Positions 8,430 through 18,204 of a stretch of 64,000 nt of DNA are shown piece by piece. Each line of letters opens with the position of its first letter. Position 1 is the stretch's first letter. Made by a program: the position numbers and the translations under genes. The notes under the pieces were generated by a model that searched no databases, was not told the DNA's origin, and saw only the letters and a program-made list of their open reading frames with translations. Origin of the DNA: Stenotrophomonas sp. 57 (GTDB lineage: Bacteria; Pseudomonadota; Gammaproteobacteria; Xanthomonadales; Xanthomonadaceae); contig NZ_CP127407.1 in the NCBI RefSeq assembly GCF_030291075.1, forward strand, positions 1,238,001 to 1,302,000, read 5' to 3'.

Positions 8430-9470
8430 ATGATTCCGTTGAAAACCCTTGGGCGCTGGTTGCGCCCGGGCCTGCTGCTGTCGTTGCTGGTGATGCTCAC
8501 CGGCTGCGATGCCGTGGCCATCCTCAGTCCGAAGGGCCAGATCGGCCAGGATGAGAAGACCCTGCTGATCACGGCTACCGTGCTCATGCTGCTGGTCGTC
8601 ATCCCGGTCATCATCATGACCCTGACCTTCGCGTGGAAGTATCGCGCCTCCAACACCAAGGCCCGCTACGAGCCGAAGTGGTCCCACTCGACGGCGATCG
8701 AGGTGGTGGTGTGGTCCATTCCCTGCATGATCGTGCTGGTGCTGGCGGTCCTGACCTGGCGTTCGTCGCACGCGCTGGACCCGTACAAGCCGCTGGAATC
8801 GGACGTCAAGCCGGTCACCATCGAGGCGATCTCGCTGGACTGGAAGTGGCTGTTCATCTATCCGGAAGAGAAGGTGGCGGTCGTCAACGAAATCAAGTTC
8901 CCGGTCAACACGCCGCTGAACTTCAAGATCACGTCCGACACGGTGATGAATGCCTTCTTCATCCCGCACCTGGGCAGCATGATCTACTCGATGGCCGCGA
9001 TGGAGACCAAGCTCCATCTGATCGCCAACGAGACCGGTGAATTCCCGGGCATGTCCTCGCACTACAGCGGCGCGGGCTTCGCCAAGATGCACTTCACCGC
9101 CTACTCGGTCACCGATGCCGAATACCGCCAGTGGCTGGACCAGGTCCGCGCCGGCGAGCAGACGCTGGACAAGGCTTCGTTCAAGGCCCTGGGTGAAGCA
9201 CGCAACGCCGAGTGGTACCCGGTGACCTACTTCGGCAAGACCGAAGAAGGCCTGTTCAACTGGGTCATCGCCAAGCACATGGGCGACAACAAGCACTACG
9301 GCATGAAGCATGAACATGCCGGTGCCGCCGCTGCCGATGCCGCCAGCCATGAAGCGCACGAGGGCCACGCCCCCAGTGACGCGCATGATTCCAAGGAATC
9401 GGGTGAAAACCTGGATGCCACCGAACACGAACACGCTGGCCATGCTGGCCACGCGGGTTCGGGAGAATGA
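8430..9470 (+). CDS. cyoA: Cytochrome bo3 ubiquinol oxidase subunit II
   Basis: This 346-residue subunit belongs to the proton-pumping quinol oxidase of the inner membrane. It has a lipoprotein signal with lipobox LTGC (Cys26), two membrane helices near residues 45-67 and 87-108, and a periplasmic cupredoxin-like domain without the CuA ligands, as expected for a quinol rather than a cytochrome c oxidase. Family motifs LSPKGQIG and LDPYKPL are present. I chose ATG 8430 because the upstream TTG at 8418 adds only four residues. The C-terminal 50 residues are unusually rich in His, Glu and Ala. The stop overlaps cyoB by four bases (ATGA), and the gene leads the cyoABCD operon. Confidence 0.95.
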   Translation: MIPLKTLGRWLRPGLLLSLLVMLTGCDAVAILSPKGQIGQDEKTLLITATVLMLLVVIPVIIMTLTFAWKYRASNTKARYEPKWSHSTAIEVVVWSIPCMIVLVLAVLTWRSSHALDPYKPLESDVKPVTIEAISLDWKWLFIYPEEKVAVVNEIKFPVNTPLNFKITSDTVMNAFFIPHLGSMIYSMAAMETKLHLIANETGEFPGMSSHYSGAGFAKMHFTAYSVTDAEYRQWLDQVRAGEQTLDKASFKALGEARNAEWYPVTYFGKTEEGLFNWVIAKHMGDNKHYGMKHEHAGAAAADAASHEAHEGHAPSDAHDSKESGENLDATEHEHAGHAGHAGSGE

Positions 9471-11470
9471 ACATGTTGGGAAAACTCTCTCTTGAGTCGA
9501 TCCCCCACGATCCGATCGTGCTGACCACCCTGGTCGGCGCGGTGCTGGGTGGCCTGGGCGTCATGGCCCTGATCACCAAGTTCAAGCTGTGGGGCTATCT
9601 GTGGAAGGAGTGGTTCACCTCGGTGGATCACAAGAAGATCGGCGTGATGTACCTCATCGTCGCCTTCGTCATGCTGCTGCGCGGCTTCTCCGACGCCATC
9701 ATGATGCGTACCCAGCAGGCGCTCGCCGTCGGCGGGTCCGAGGGTTACCTGCCGCCGCACCACTACGACCAGATCTTCACCGCCCACGGCGTGATCATGA
9801 TCTTCTTCGTGGCGATGCCGCTGATCACCGGCCTGATGAACCTGGCCGTGCCGCTGCAGATCGGTGCGCGCGACGTCGCGTTCCCGTTCGTCAACTCGCT
9901 CAGCTTCTGGCTGTTCGTGTCGGGCGCTGTGCTGATCATGCTGTCGCTGTGGATCGGTGAGTTCGCTGCTACCGGCTGGCTGGCGTTCCCGCCGTTGTCG
10001 GGCATCGAATACAGTCCAAGCGTCGGCATGGACTACTACATCTGGGGTCTACAGGTCGCAGGCCTGGGTACCACGCTGAGCGGTATCAACTTCTTCATCA
10101 CCATCCTGAAGATGCGTACCCCCAGCATGAAGCTGATGCAGATGCCGGTGTTCACCTGGACCGCCCTGGTGACCAACGTGCTGATCGTCGCCGCCTTCCC
10201 GGTGCTGACCATCACTCTGGTGCTGCTGACCCTGGACCGTTACCTGGGCACCCACTTCTTCACCAATGACGGTGGCGGCAACGCCATGCTGTACATAAAC
10301 CTGATCTGGATCTGGGGTCACCCGGAGGTGTACATCCTGGTCCTGCCGGCGTTCGGTGTGTTCTCCGAAGTCATCGCGACCTTCTCGCGCAAGGCGCTGT
10401 TCGGCTACAAGGGCATGGTCTACGCCACCGCCTGCATCGGCGTGCTGTCGTTCATCGTGTGGCTGCACCACTTCTTCACCATGGGCTCGGGTGCCAACGT
10501 CAATGCCTTCTTCGGCATCACGACGATGATCATCTCGATCCCGACCGGCGTGAAGATCTTCAACTGGCTGTTCACCATGTTCCGTGGCCGCGTGCACTTC
10601 ACCACCCCGGTGCTGTGGACCATCGGCTTCATGGTCACCTTCGTCATCGGCGGCATGACCGGCGTGATGCTGGCGATCCCGGCCATTGACTTCGTGCTGC
10701 ACAACAGCCTGTTCCTGATCGCCCACTTCCACAACGTCATCATCGGCGGCGTGGTGTTCGGCATGTTCGCCGGCATCACCTACTGGTGGCCGAAGATGTT
10801 CGGCTTCCGCCTCAACGAGTTCTGGGGCAAGTGCGCGTTCTGGTGCTGGTTCATCGGCTTCTATGTGACCTTCATGCCGATGTACGTGCTGGGCTTCATG
10901 GGCATGACCCGTCGCCTGCAGAGCACTGTCAACCCGGCCTACGAGCCGCTGCTGCTGGTGGCTGCCTGCGGTGCCTTCATTGTCGGCGCCGGCATCCTGT
11001 GCCAGATCATCCAGGTGGCCGTGTCGATCCGCGACCGCAAGAAGACCGTCGACCTGACCGGCGACCCGTGGGATGCCCGTACGCTGGAGTGGGAAACCTC
11101 TTCGCCGCCGGCCTTCTACAACTTCGGCACCCTGCCGGAAGTCACCGAACTGGACGATTTCTGGGAGCGCAAGCAGCGTGGTGAAGCCTGGCCGAAGCCG
11201 GCCAAGTACACCGACATCCACATGCCGCGCAACACCGGCACGGGCGTTGTCATCGGTGCCTTCAGCCTGGTGTTCGGCTTCGCGATGATCTGGCACATCT
11301 GGTGGCTGGCCATCGTCGGCTTCGTCGGCATGATCGCCACGTTCATCTACCGCACCTTCGACCAGGACGTGGACTACTGGGTCCCGGCCGCCGAGGTGGA
11401 ACGCATCGAGAACGAACACCGCAAGCACCTGGAAGCCCAGGGCCTGGTGAAGTCGGAGCTGAAGGCATGA
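9467..11470 (+). CDS. cyoB: Cytochrome bo3 ubiquinol oxidase subunit I
   Basis: This 667-residue catalytic subunit of the heme-copper oxidase reduces O2 with quinol electrons. The metal ligands are all visible: His107 in AHGVIMIFF (low-spin heme), His285 and Tyr289 in WGHPEVY (CuB and its cross-link), His334/His335 in LHHFF (CuB), and His420/His422 in [10 protein letters not shown] (hemes o3 and b). These lie one position from the E. coli numbering. About 15 membrane helices are apparent, including the extra N- and C-terminal ones typical of bo3. It overlaps cyoA and cyoC by four bases each, consistent with tight translational coupling. Confidence 0.97.
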   Translation: MNMLGKLSLESIPHDPIVLTTLVGAVLGGLGVMALITKFKLWGYLWKEWFTSVDHKKIGVMYLIVAFVMLLRGFSDAIMMRTQQALAVGGSEGYLPPHHYDQIFTAHGVIMIFFVAMPLITGLMNLAVPLQIGARDVAFPFVNSLSFWLFVSGAVLIMLSLWIGEFAATGWLAFPPLSGIEYSPSVGMDYYIWGLQVAGLGTTLSGINFFITILKMRTPSMKLMQMPVFTWTALVTNVLIVAAFPVLTITLVLLTLDRYLGTHFFTNDGGGNAMLYINLIWIWGHPEVYILVLPAFGVFSEVIATFSRKALFGYKGMVYATACIGVLSFIVWLHHFFTMGSGANVNAFFGITTMIISIPTGVKIFNWLFTMFRGRVHFTTPVLWTIGFMVTFVIGGMTGVMLAIPAIDFVLHNSLFLIAHFHNVIIGGVVFGMFAGITYWWPKMFGFRLNEFWGKCAFWCWFIGFYVTFMPMYVLGFMGMTRRLQSTVNPAYEPLLLVAACGAFIVGAGILCQIIQVAVSIRDRKKTVDLTGDPWDARTLEWETSSPPAFYNFGTLPEVTELDDFWERKQRGEAWPKPAKYTDIHMPRNTGTGVVIGAFSLVFGFAMIWHIWWLAIVGFVGMIATFIYRTFDQDVDYWVPAAEVERIENEHRKHLEAQGLVKSELKA

Positions 11471-12105
11471 GCACCAATACCTCGACCCTGAGCCACGGGA
11501 ACGCCGCGCACGCGGCGGCCCATGGCCATGACGACCACGAGCACCACGACACCGGCGGCAACACCGTCTTCGGTTTCTGGGTGTACCTGATGAGCGACTG
11601 CCTCATCTTCGCCTCGCTGTTCGCCACCTACGTGGTGCTGGCAGGCGGTACCGATGGTGGCCCCGGCGCGAAGGACCTGTTCGAGCTGCCGTTCGTGGCG
11701 TGGGAAACCGCGCTGCTGCTGACCTCGTCGCTGACGTTCGGCCTGGGCATGATTTCCATGCACCGCAAGCAGATGGGCCAGATGTACCTGTGGCTGGGTA
11801 TCACCTGGCTGCTGGGCTTCGGCTTCATGTGCATGGAAGTGTGGGAGTTCCAGCACCTGATCCACCAGGGCTACGGTCCGGACCGCAGTGCCTTCCTGTC
11901 GGCGTTCTTCGCCCTGGTCGGTACCCACGGCCTGCACGTCAGCGCCGGCCTGCTGTGGCTGCTGGTGATGTTCGTGCAGCTGAAGAAGTACGGCCTGACC
12001 CCGACCAACAAGACCCGCATGGCGTGCCTGAGCCTGTTCTGGCACTTCCTGGACCTGATCTGGATCGGTGTGTTCTCCGTCGTCTACCTCAATGGAGCCC
12101 TGTAA
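11467..12105 (+). CDS. cyoC: Cytochrome bo3 ubiquinol oxidase subunit III
   Basis: This is a 212-residue, five-helix accessory subunit of the quinol oxidase. It contains [10 protein letters not shown] at the first helix and the family segment [11 protein letters not shown]. The start ATG 11467 overlaps the cyoB stop by four bases. The first 30 residues are a soluble, His-rich extension (seven or more His around [10 protein letters not shown]) ahead of the first helix; E. coli CyoC has a shorter, His-poorer N terminus. The subunit has no redox cofactor and probably stabilises subunit I. Confidence 0.95.
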   Translation: MSTNTSTLSHGNAAHAAAHGHDDHEHHDTGGNTVFGFWVYLMSDCLIFASLFATYVVLAGGTDGGPGAKDLFELPFVAWETALLLTSSLTFGLGMISMHRKQMGQMYLWLGITWLLGFGFMCMEVWEFQHLIHQGYGPDRSAFLSAFFALVGTHGLHVSAGLLWLLVMFVQLKKYGLTPTNKTRMACLSLFWHFLDLIWIGVFSVVYLNGAL

Positions 12106-12446
12106 TGGCACATGACAACCATGCACACGACCACGGCACCGGCGGCGAAAGCCATGGCACCGTGAAGTCGTACCTGATCGGCTTCGTGCTGGCGGTGGTG
12201 CTGACCGTCATCCCGTTCTGGATGGTGATGTCCGGCGATTTCTCGCGCACCGTCAACGGTGTCGTCATCGCCATCACCGCGGTGCTGCAGATGCTGGTCC
12301 ACCTGGTGTTCTTCCTGCACCTGGACCGCTCTTCGGAAAGCCGCTGGAACGTCAACGCTGCGGCCTTCACCGTGGTGGTGATCGGCATCATCGTGGTCGG
12401 TACCCTGTGGGTCATGCACAACATGAACGTGCACATGATGCACTGA
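12105..12446 (+). CDS. cyoD: Cytochrome bo3 ubiquinol oxidase subunit IV
   Basis: This 113-residue, three-helix subunit of the bo3 oxidase is thought to help CuB insertion and assembly. Its start ATG shares one base with the cyoC stop (TAATG). The family segment HLVFFLHLDRSSE is present. The N terminus (HDNHAHDHGTGG) is His-rich, as are the tails of CyoA and CyoC here. No heme O synthase (cyoE) follows; the operon ends at a strong hairpin. Confidence 0.93.
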   Translation: MAHDNHAHDHGTGGESHGTVKSYLIGFVLAVVLTVIPFWMVMSGDFSRTVNGVVIAITAVLQMLVHLVFFLHLDRSSESRWNVNAAAFTVVVIGIIVVGTLWVMHNMNVHMMH

Positions 12447-12468
12447 CCTCCTCGCGACGTTGCCACGC

Positions 12469-12496
12469 AGAAAGGCCGCCCTCGGGCGGCCTTTCT
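12469..12496 (+). terminator. Terminator of the cyoABCD operon
   Basis: A 12-bp stem AGAAAGGCCGCC / GGCGGCCTTTCT with loop CTCG lies 22 bases after the cyoD stop. The 3' T-rich part is inside the arm. Confidence 0.8.
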
Positions 12497-12511
12497 GTTG
12501 GCGGGTGGATA

Positions 12512-12549
12512 GGGTCGGATCCCTTGCCTGCGGCAAGGGATCCGACCCC
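12512..12549. repeat. Long palindrome GGGTCGGATCCCTT... (dispersed-repeat type)
   Basis: Near-perfect inverted repeat: GGGTCGGATCCCTTGCC faces GGCAAGGGATCCGACCC around a 3-base centre. A diverged copy sits at 25459-25500. It lies between the convergent cyoD and GGDEF-EAL genes. Confidence 0.75.
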
Positions 12550-12560
12550 AACGCCAAACC

Positions 12561-14618
12561 TCATCCCACCCGGCGCAGGAACTCGTCGGCTTCCATCGGC
12601 CGCCCCAGGTGGTAGCCCTGCAGCTGGTCGCAGCCCAGCTCGCTCAGGTACTCGCGCTGTGCCTGGGTCTCCACGCCCTCGGCCACCACCTGCAGCTGCA
12701 GGGTGCGGCCGAGCGCGATAATCGACGACACGATGGCGGCGTCCTCGGCGTTGCACTCCAGATCGTGCACGAATGCACGGTCGATCTTGAGTTCGGTGGC
12801 GGGCATGCGCTTGAGATACAGCAGGCTGGAATAGCCGGTGCCGAAATCGTCGATGGCGATGTGCACCCCCATCGCCGTCAGGTCGTTGAGGATCGCCAGG
12901 CTGGCATCGACATCCTTCATCGCCGTGGTCTCGGTGATCTCCAGGGTCAGGCACGCCGGTGCGATGCGGTGCCGCTGCAGTGCCTCGCGCACGCTGTCCA
13001 ACAGGGCCGGCGAGGAGAACTGCAGCGGCGACAGGTTCACCGCCATCGACCATTCGGCATGTCCGGCATCGTGCCACGCACGCAGCTGCGCGCAGGCGCG
13101 GTCCAGTACCCAGTCGCCGATCGGCAGGATCAGGCCACTGCGTTCGGCAATGGGAATGAACACATCCGGTGCCAGCAGGCCCAGCTCCGGGTGCTGCCAG
13201 CGCAGCAGGGCCTCGGCGCCGGTGGCCGGTGCACCGGCTGCCGGGAACTTGGGCTGGTAATGCAGCACCAGCTCGTTGCGCGTGATCGCCTTGCGCAGAT
13301 CCTGCAGCAGGCGCAGCTGGCGGTTGGCACTCAGCTGCATCGACGGCGTGAAAAAGGTATAGCCGTTCCGGCCGGTTTCCTTGGTGTGGTACATCGCCGC
13401 ATCGGCATGCGCCATCAGCTCGCGTTCGTTGCGGGCATCATCCGGATACAGGGCGATGCCCAGGCTGGCGCTGACCTGCAGTTCGGCCGCGTCCAGGGTG
13501 AACGGCTCTCCCGCGGCAGCGATGATGCGCTCGGCCACGACCACGGCATCGTCGGGAATGTCGATGGCCAGCACGATCACGAACTCGTCGCCGCCGAGGC
13601 GGGCGAAGGTGTCCTGCGGGCGCAGCAGCCCGCCGATGCGCTGCGCCACTGCCACCAGCAGGCGGTCACCGAGCTGGTGGCCATAGGCATCGTTGACCGC
13701 CTTGAAGCCGTCCAGGTCGCAGAACATCACCGCCACGGCGTGGTTGCGGCGCCGCGCCTTCTCGATGGCCTGCTCGATGCGATCCTGCAGCAGCATGCGG
13801 TTGGGCAGCTGGGTCAGCGGGTCATGCAGGGCGGCCTGGATCAGCCTGTCGTTGGCATGCGCCAGCGAATCGGCCAACAGGCCGGTGCGCACGCGCATCT
13901 GCCGGTCGAAGAGCGAGGCGACCAGGGCGATACCCAGCGTGGCCACGGTGGTCACGATCACCAGCACCGCCAGCCAGCGGGTATCGATGCCGCCACTGCC
14001 GACGGCGCCGCAGATGCTGCCTTCGGGGAAACCCGCCGCGGCCATGCCGGTGTAGTGCATGCCGACGATGGCCAGGCCCATCACCAGCGATGCGAGCGCA
14101 CGCAGGAGGAGGGTGTGGTGCTGTTCGGTGCGCAGGCGGAACGCGATCCACAGCGCGGCGCCAGCGGCACCGATGGCTACCGCGATCGAAGCGGCGAACC
14201 AGCCGGGGTGGTAGTCGATGCCCGGCTGCATGCGCATCGCGGCCATGCCCAGGTAGTGCATGGCCGCGATGCCCAGCCCCATCAGTACGGCGCCGGCCAG
14301 CAGCCGACGCCAGGGCAGGCTGGGCCGTGACACCAGCCACAGCGCATAGGCCGATGCGCCGATCGAGACTGCCAGCGAGTGCAGGGTGATGCCGAGGTCG
14401 TAGCCGACCGGGATCGGCAGGTCGAAGGCCAGCATGCCGATGAAGTGCATCGACCAGATGCCCAGGCCCATCGCCGCCGCGCCGCCAGCCAGCCACCAGC
14501 GGGCCACGCGTCCCTCGGCCGTGGCCAGGCGGCCGGCCATGTCCAGCGCCGTGTACGAAGCAAGAATGGCCACCAGCAAGGAGATGATGACCAAGCTCTG
14601 ACTGTAACTGCCAGTCAT
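12561..14618 (-). CDS. MHYT-GGDEF-EAL cyclic-di-GMP turnover protein
   Basis: This 685-residue inner-membrane protein starts at ATG 14618 (MTGSYSQ); the frame stays open upstream but that part is not MHYT-like. The N-terminal MHYT sensor has seven helices with the motifs WSMHFIGM, AMHYLGMA and GMHYTGM, proposed to bind copper and sense O2, CO or NO. The GGDEF domain has an intact GGDEF near residue 343 and an RPQD inhibitory site five residues before it, so it looks able to make c-di-GMP. The EAL domain has EALLRW near residue 467, DDFGTGYSS and AEGVET, so it looks able to degrade it. It is convergent with cyoD and divergent from radA. Confidence 0.93.
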   Translation of the reverse strand: MTGSYSQSLVIISLLVAILASYTALDMAGRLATAEGRVARWWLAGGAAAMGLGIWSMHFIGMLAFDLPIPVGYDLGITLHSLAVSIGASAYALWLVSRPSLPWRRLLAGAVLMGLGIAAMHYLGMAAMRMQPGIDYHPGWFAASIAVAIGAAGAALWIAFRLRTEQHHTLLLRALASLVMGLAIVGMHYTGMAAAGFPEGSICGAVGSGGIDTRWLAVLVIVTTVATLGIALVASLFDRQMRVRTGLLADSLAHANDRLIQAALHDPLTQLPNRMLLQDRIEQAIEKARRRNHAVAVMFCDLDGFKAVNDAYGHQLGDRLLVAVAQRIGGLLRPQDTFARLGGDEFVIVLAIDIPDDAVVVAERIIAAAGEPFTLDAAELQVSASLGIALYPDDARNERELMAHADAAMYHTKETGRNGYTFFTPSMQLSANRQLRLLQDLRKAITRNELVLHYQPKFPAAGAPATGAEALLRWQHPELGLLAPDVFIPIAERSGLILPIGDWVLDRACAQLRAWHDAGHAEWSMAVNLSPLQFSSPALLDSVREALQRHRIAPACLTLEITETTAMKDVDASLAILNDLTAMGVHIAIDDFGTGYSSLLYLKRMPATELKIDRAFVHDLECNAEDAAIVSSIIALGRTLQLQVVAEGVETQAQREYLSELGCDQLQGYHLGRPMEADEFLRRVG

Positions 14619-14767
14619 GTTGAATCCAGTGGGGGAGGAAGGGGCGCCCGCAAGGCGCACGCCCGCGACCCCTATCGGCGCGGGTGGGCAGGACTTGAGC
14701 GGTCGCAGCACCTGCGACCCGGCTCGGCTATCCTGCCACGCCTGTTCCCGTTGCTGGAAATCATCCG

Positions 14768-16144
<1,377 letters not shown>

Positions 16145-16159
16145 TGCCTGCCGCGCACC

Positions 16160-16178
16160 CGCCGGGCATGGCCCGGCG
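16160..16178. repeat. REP-like palindrome after radA
   Basis: CGCCGGGC/GCCCGGCG with an ATG loop. It resembles the stem of a SMAG element but lacks the GTAG head, so it is probably a degenerate copy. Confidence 0.5.
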
Positions 16179-16299
16179 TTGCCTTCGCGCGTGCGGAATG
16201 CGGCGGTGTGCACGGCAACGGTCAGCTTCCCTGTGCTAGCTTTCCCGCTCGACGAAGGCGCCCTCTGGCGCCTTTCCGTGCCCAGGAGTAAACGATTAC

Positions 16300-18156
16300 A
16301 TGCAGGACACCGCGCTCACCGCCCCCAACGCCGAGATCCGTCGTGCCGGGGTCGATCTCAATGGACTGATGACGGTGCTGGGCAAGCATCTGTATTCCAC
16401 CCCGGTGGTGGCGCTGCGTGAGCTGGTGCAGAACGCGCACGACTCGATCATCCGCCGTCGCATCGAGCAACCCGGGGTCGAGGTGCCGTCGCGCATTTCG
16501 GTGCAGGTGGATGCCGTCGCCGGCGTGCTGCGCATCACCGACACCGGTGCCGGCCTGACCCGCCAAGAAATCCACGACTACCTGGCCACCGTCGGCGTCG
16601 GCTACACCCGTGGCCTGCGCCAGGGCGGCGAGGACGACGAAGGCCTGATCGGCATGTTCGGCCTCGGCTTCCTGTCCGCCTTCGTACTGGCGCGCAAGGT
16701 CAGCGTGCGTACCACCTCGTACCAGACGCCGGATCTGGGGCACCTGTATGTGTCCAGCAACGCCGAGCAGTACACCGTCAGTGAAGTGCCGGCACGCGCG
16801 GTCGGTACCGAGGTGGAGCTGGAGCTGCATCCGGACTTCCTGCCGCTGGCCAACGAGGCGCGCCTGCACGAGGTGCTGGGCCGCTACTGCGCGCTGCTGT
16901 CCGAACCGATCTTCATCGGTGGTGCGGCCGAGGCGCTCAATCCCGAGCCGCCGCCGTGGCGTAGCCAGGGCGATGTTGCCCTGCATCCGGTGCAGGCGCG
17001 GCGCCAGGCGCTGCAGTTCGCCGCGCGCTTCGAGCATGATTTCGAGCCGATCGTCACCGTGCCGCTGCGTGCCGATGGCAACAGTGATGCCACCGGCCTG
17101 CTGTGGGTGCAGGACGGGGCGACCTATGGCACCAGCGACAACCGCAACCTGTCGGTGTTCGTGCGTGGCATGCTGCTGGACGATGACGCCCGCGACCTGT
17201 TGCCGCCCTGGGCGGGATTCATTGGCGGGGTGATCGAATCCTCGCGGCTGACGCCCACCGCCAGCCGCGAGGACCTGCAGCGCGACGACCAGTACCGCGC
17301 CGTGCAGCACGCACTGCTGGAAGCGCTGATCGACGGCCTGGCCGACGTCGCGCGGCAGCAGCCGGAGGCGTGGCGACGCGTTCTCACGCGGCACAATGAG
17401 GCCTTGCTCGGCGCAGCGCTGTGCGATGACCGCCTGTTCGACCTGCTGCTGGAACACGTGCGCGTGCCGACCTCACAGGGTGACCTGCCGGCCAGCGCGT
17501 TGCCGGCGCGCGGCGCCGTGCATGTGATCCTCGACAATGGCGGCGGCTTCGAGGAAATGCTGTTCCGTGCGATGGGCGTGCCGGTGGCGCACGGCCATCG
17601 CTATGCGGTGGTGCCGTTCCTGCGCCGCTGGGCCCAGGCCAAGGGCCTGCGCCTGGTTGAACTGGGCACCGAGCAGGGCAACCGTGCGTTGTTCCGCAGC
17701 GACGACAGCCTCGACGAGACGCAGCTGGCATGGCTGCACGAGCAGCTCGGTGACGGCGAACAGCTGTTGCCGGCACGCTTCAGCCCGGAGGCGCTGCCGG
17801 TGGTGGTGGTGCCCGACCGTGAGGCCGAACTGAAGCAGCGCCTGGAAGACGACGAGAACGACAAGCGCGTTTCAATGGCGGCGCTGCGCCTGGCCCGGCA
17901 GTTCACCGCGCGCATCGAATCGCGCGCGCCGTCGCGGCTGTACCTCAACCTCGACAATCCGGCCGTGCAGGCACTGTTGCGTGCCCAGCGGGACGGCCAC
18001 CCGCAGGCCGAAGCCGCAGCACGCCTGCTGCGTTCGCTGAAGATCATCGTCGCCGCGCAGGGCCGTCCGCTGGCCCGTGCGACTGCCACGTCCGGCCCGG
18101 ACCTCAACGGTGCCTTTACCGATATCGCCGGTGCCCTGCAGCAGATGCTGCGCTGA
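16300..18156 (+). CDS. HSP90-family (HtpG-like) ATPase
   Basis: This 618-residue protein has a GHKL ATP-binding domain at residues 1-200 with the Bergerat motifs ELVQNAHDSI, ITDTGAGLT and GMFGLGFLSA, as in HtpG and related chaperones. The middle and C-terminal parts are only loosely HSP90-like. Such diverged HSP90 paralogues are annotated as HSP90 family proteins and are distinct from the housekeeping htpG. The next gene, a TPR protein, starts 48 bases after the stop, so the two are probably co-transcribed and may act as chaperone and TPR partner. The substrate is unknown. Confidence 0.8.
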   Translation: MQDTALTAPNAEIRRAGVDLNGLMTVLGKHLYSTPVVALRELVQNAHDSIIRRRIEQPGVEVPSRISVQVDAVAGVLRITDTGAGLTRQEIHDYLATVGVGYTRGLRQGGEDDEGLIGMFGLGFLSAFVLARKVSVRTTSYQTPDLGHLYVSSNAEQYTVSEVPARAVGTEVELELHPDFLPLANEARLHEVLGRYCALLSEPIFIGGAAEALNPEPPPWRSQGDVALHPVQARRQALQFAARFEHDFEPIVTVPLRADGNSDATGLLWVQDGATYGTSDNRNLSVFVRGMLLDDDARDLLPPWAGFIGGVIESSRLTPTASREDLQRDDQYRAVQHALLEALIDGLADVARQQPEAWRRVLTRHNEALLGAALCDDRLFDLLLEHVRVPTSQGDLPASALPARGAVHVILDNGGGFEEMLFRAMGVPVAHGHRYAVVPFLRRWAQAKGLRLVELGTEQGNRALFRSDDSLDETQLAWLHEQLGDGEQLLPARFSPEALPVVVVPDREAELKQRLEDDENDKRVSMAALRLARQFTARIESRAPSRLYLNLDNPAVQALLRAQRDGHPQAEAAARLLRSLKIIVAAQGRPLARATATSGPDLNGAFTDIAGALQQMLR

Positions 18157-18204
18157 GCACCGCCCCCTCTCATCCAGCCTTCGCTAGACAGGAGCACTTA
18201 CCCC

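Noticed and set aside
10049..11428. Long minus-strand open frame opposite cyoB
   Set aside because: It is antisense to a clear cyoB gene in GC-rich DNA; composition is Asp/His/Glu-rich in the way expected of a codon shadow.
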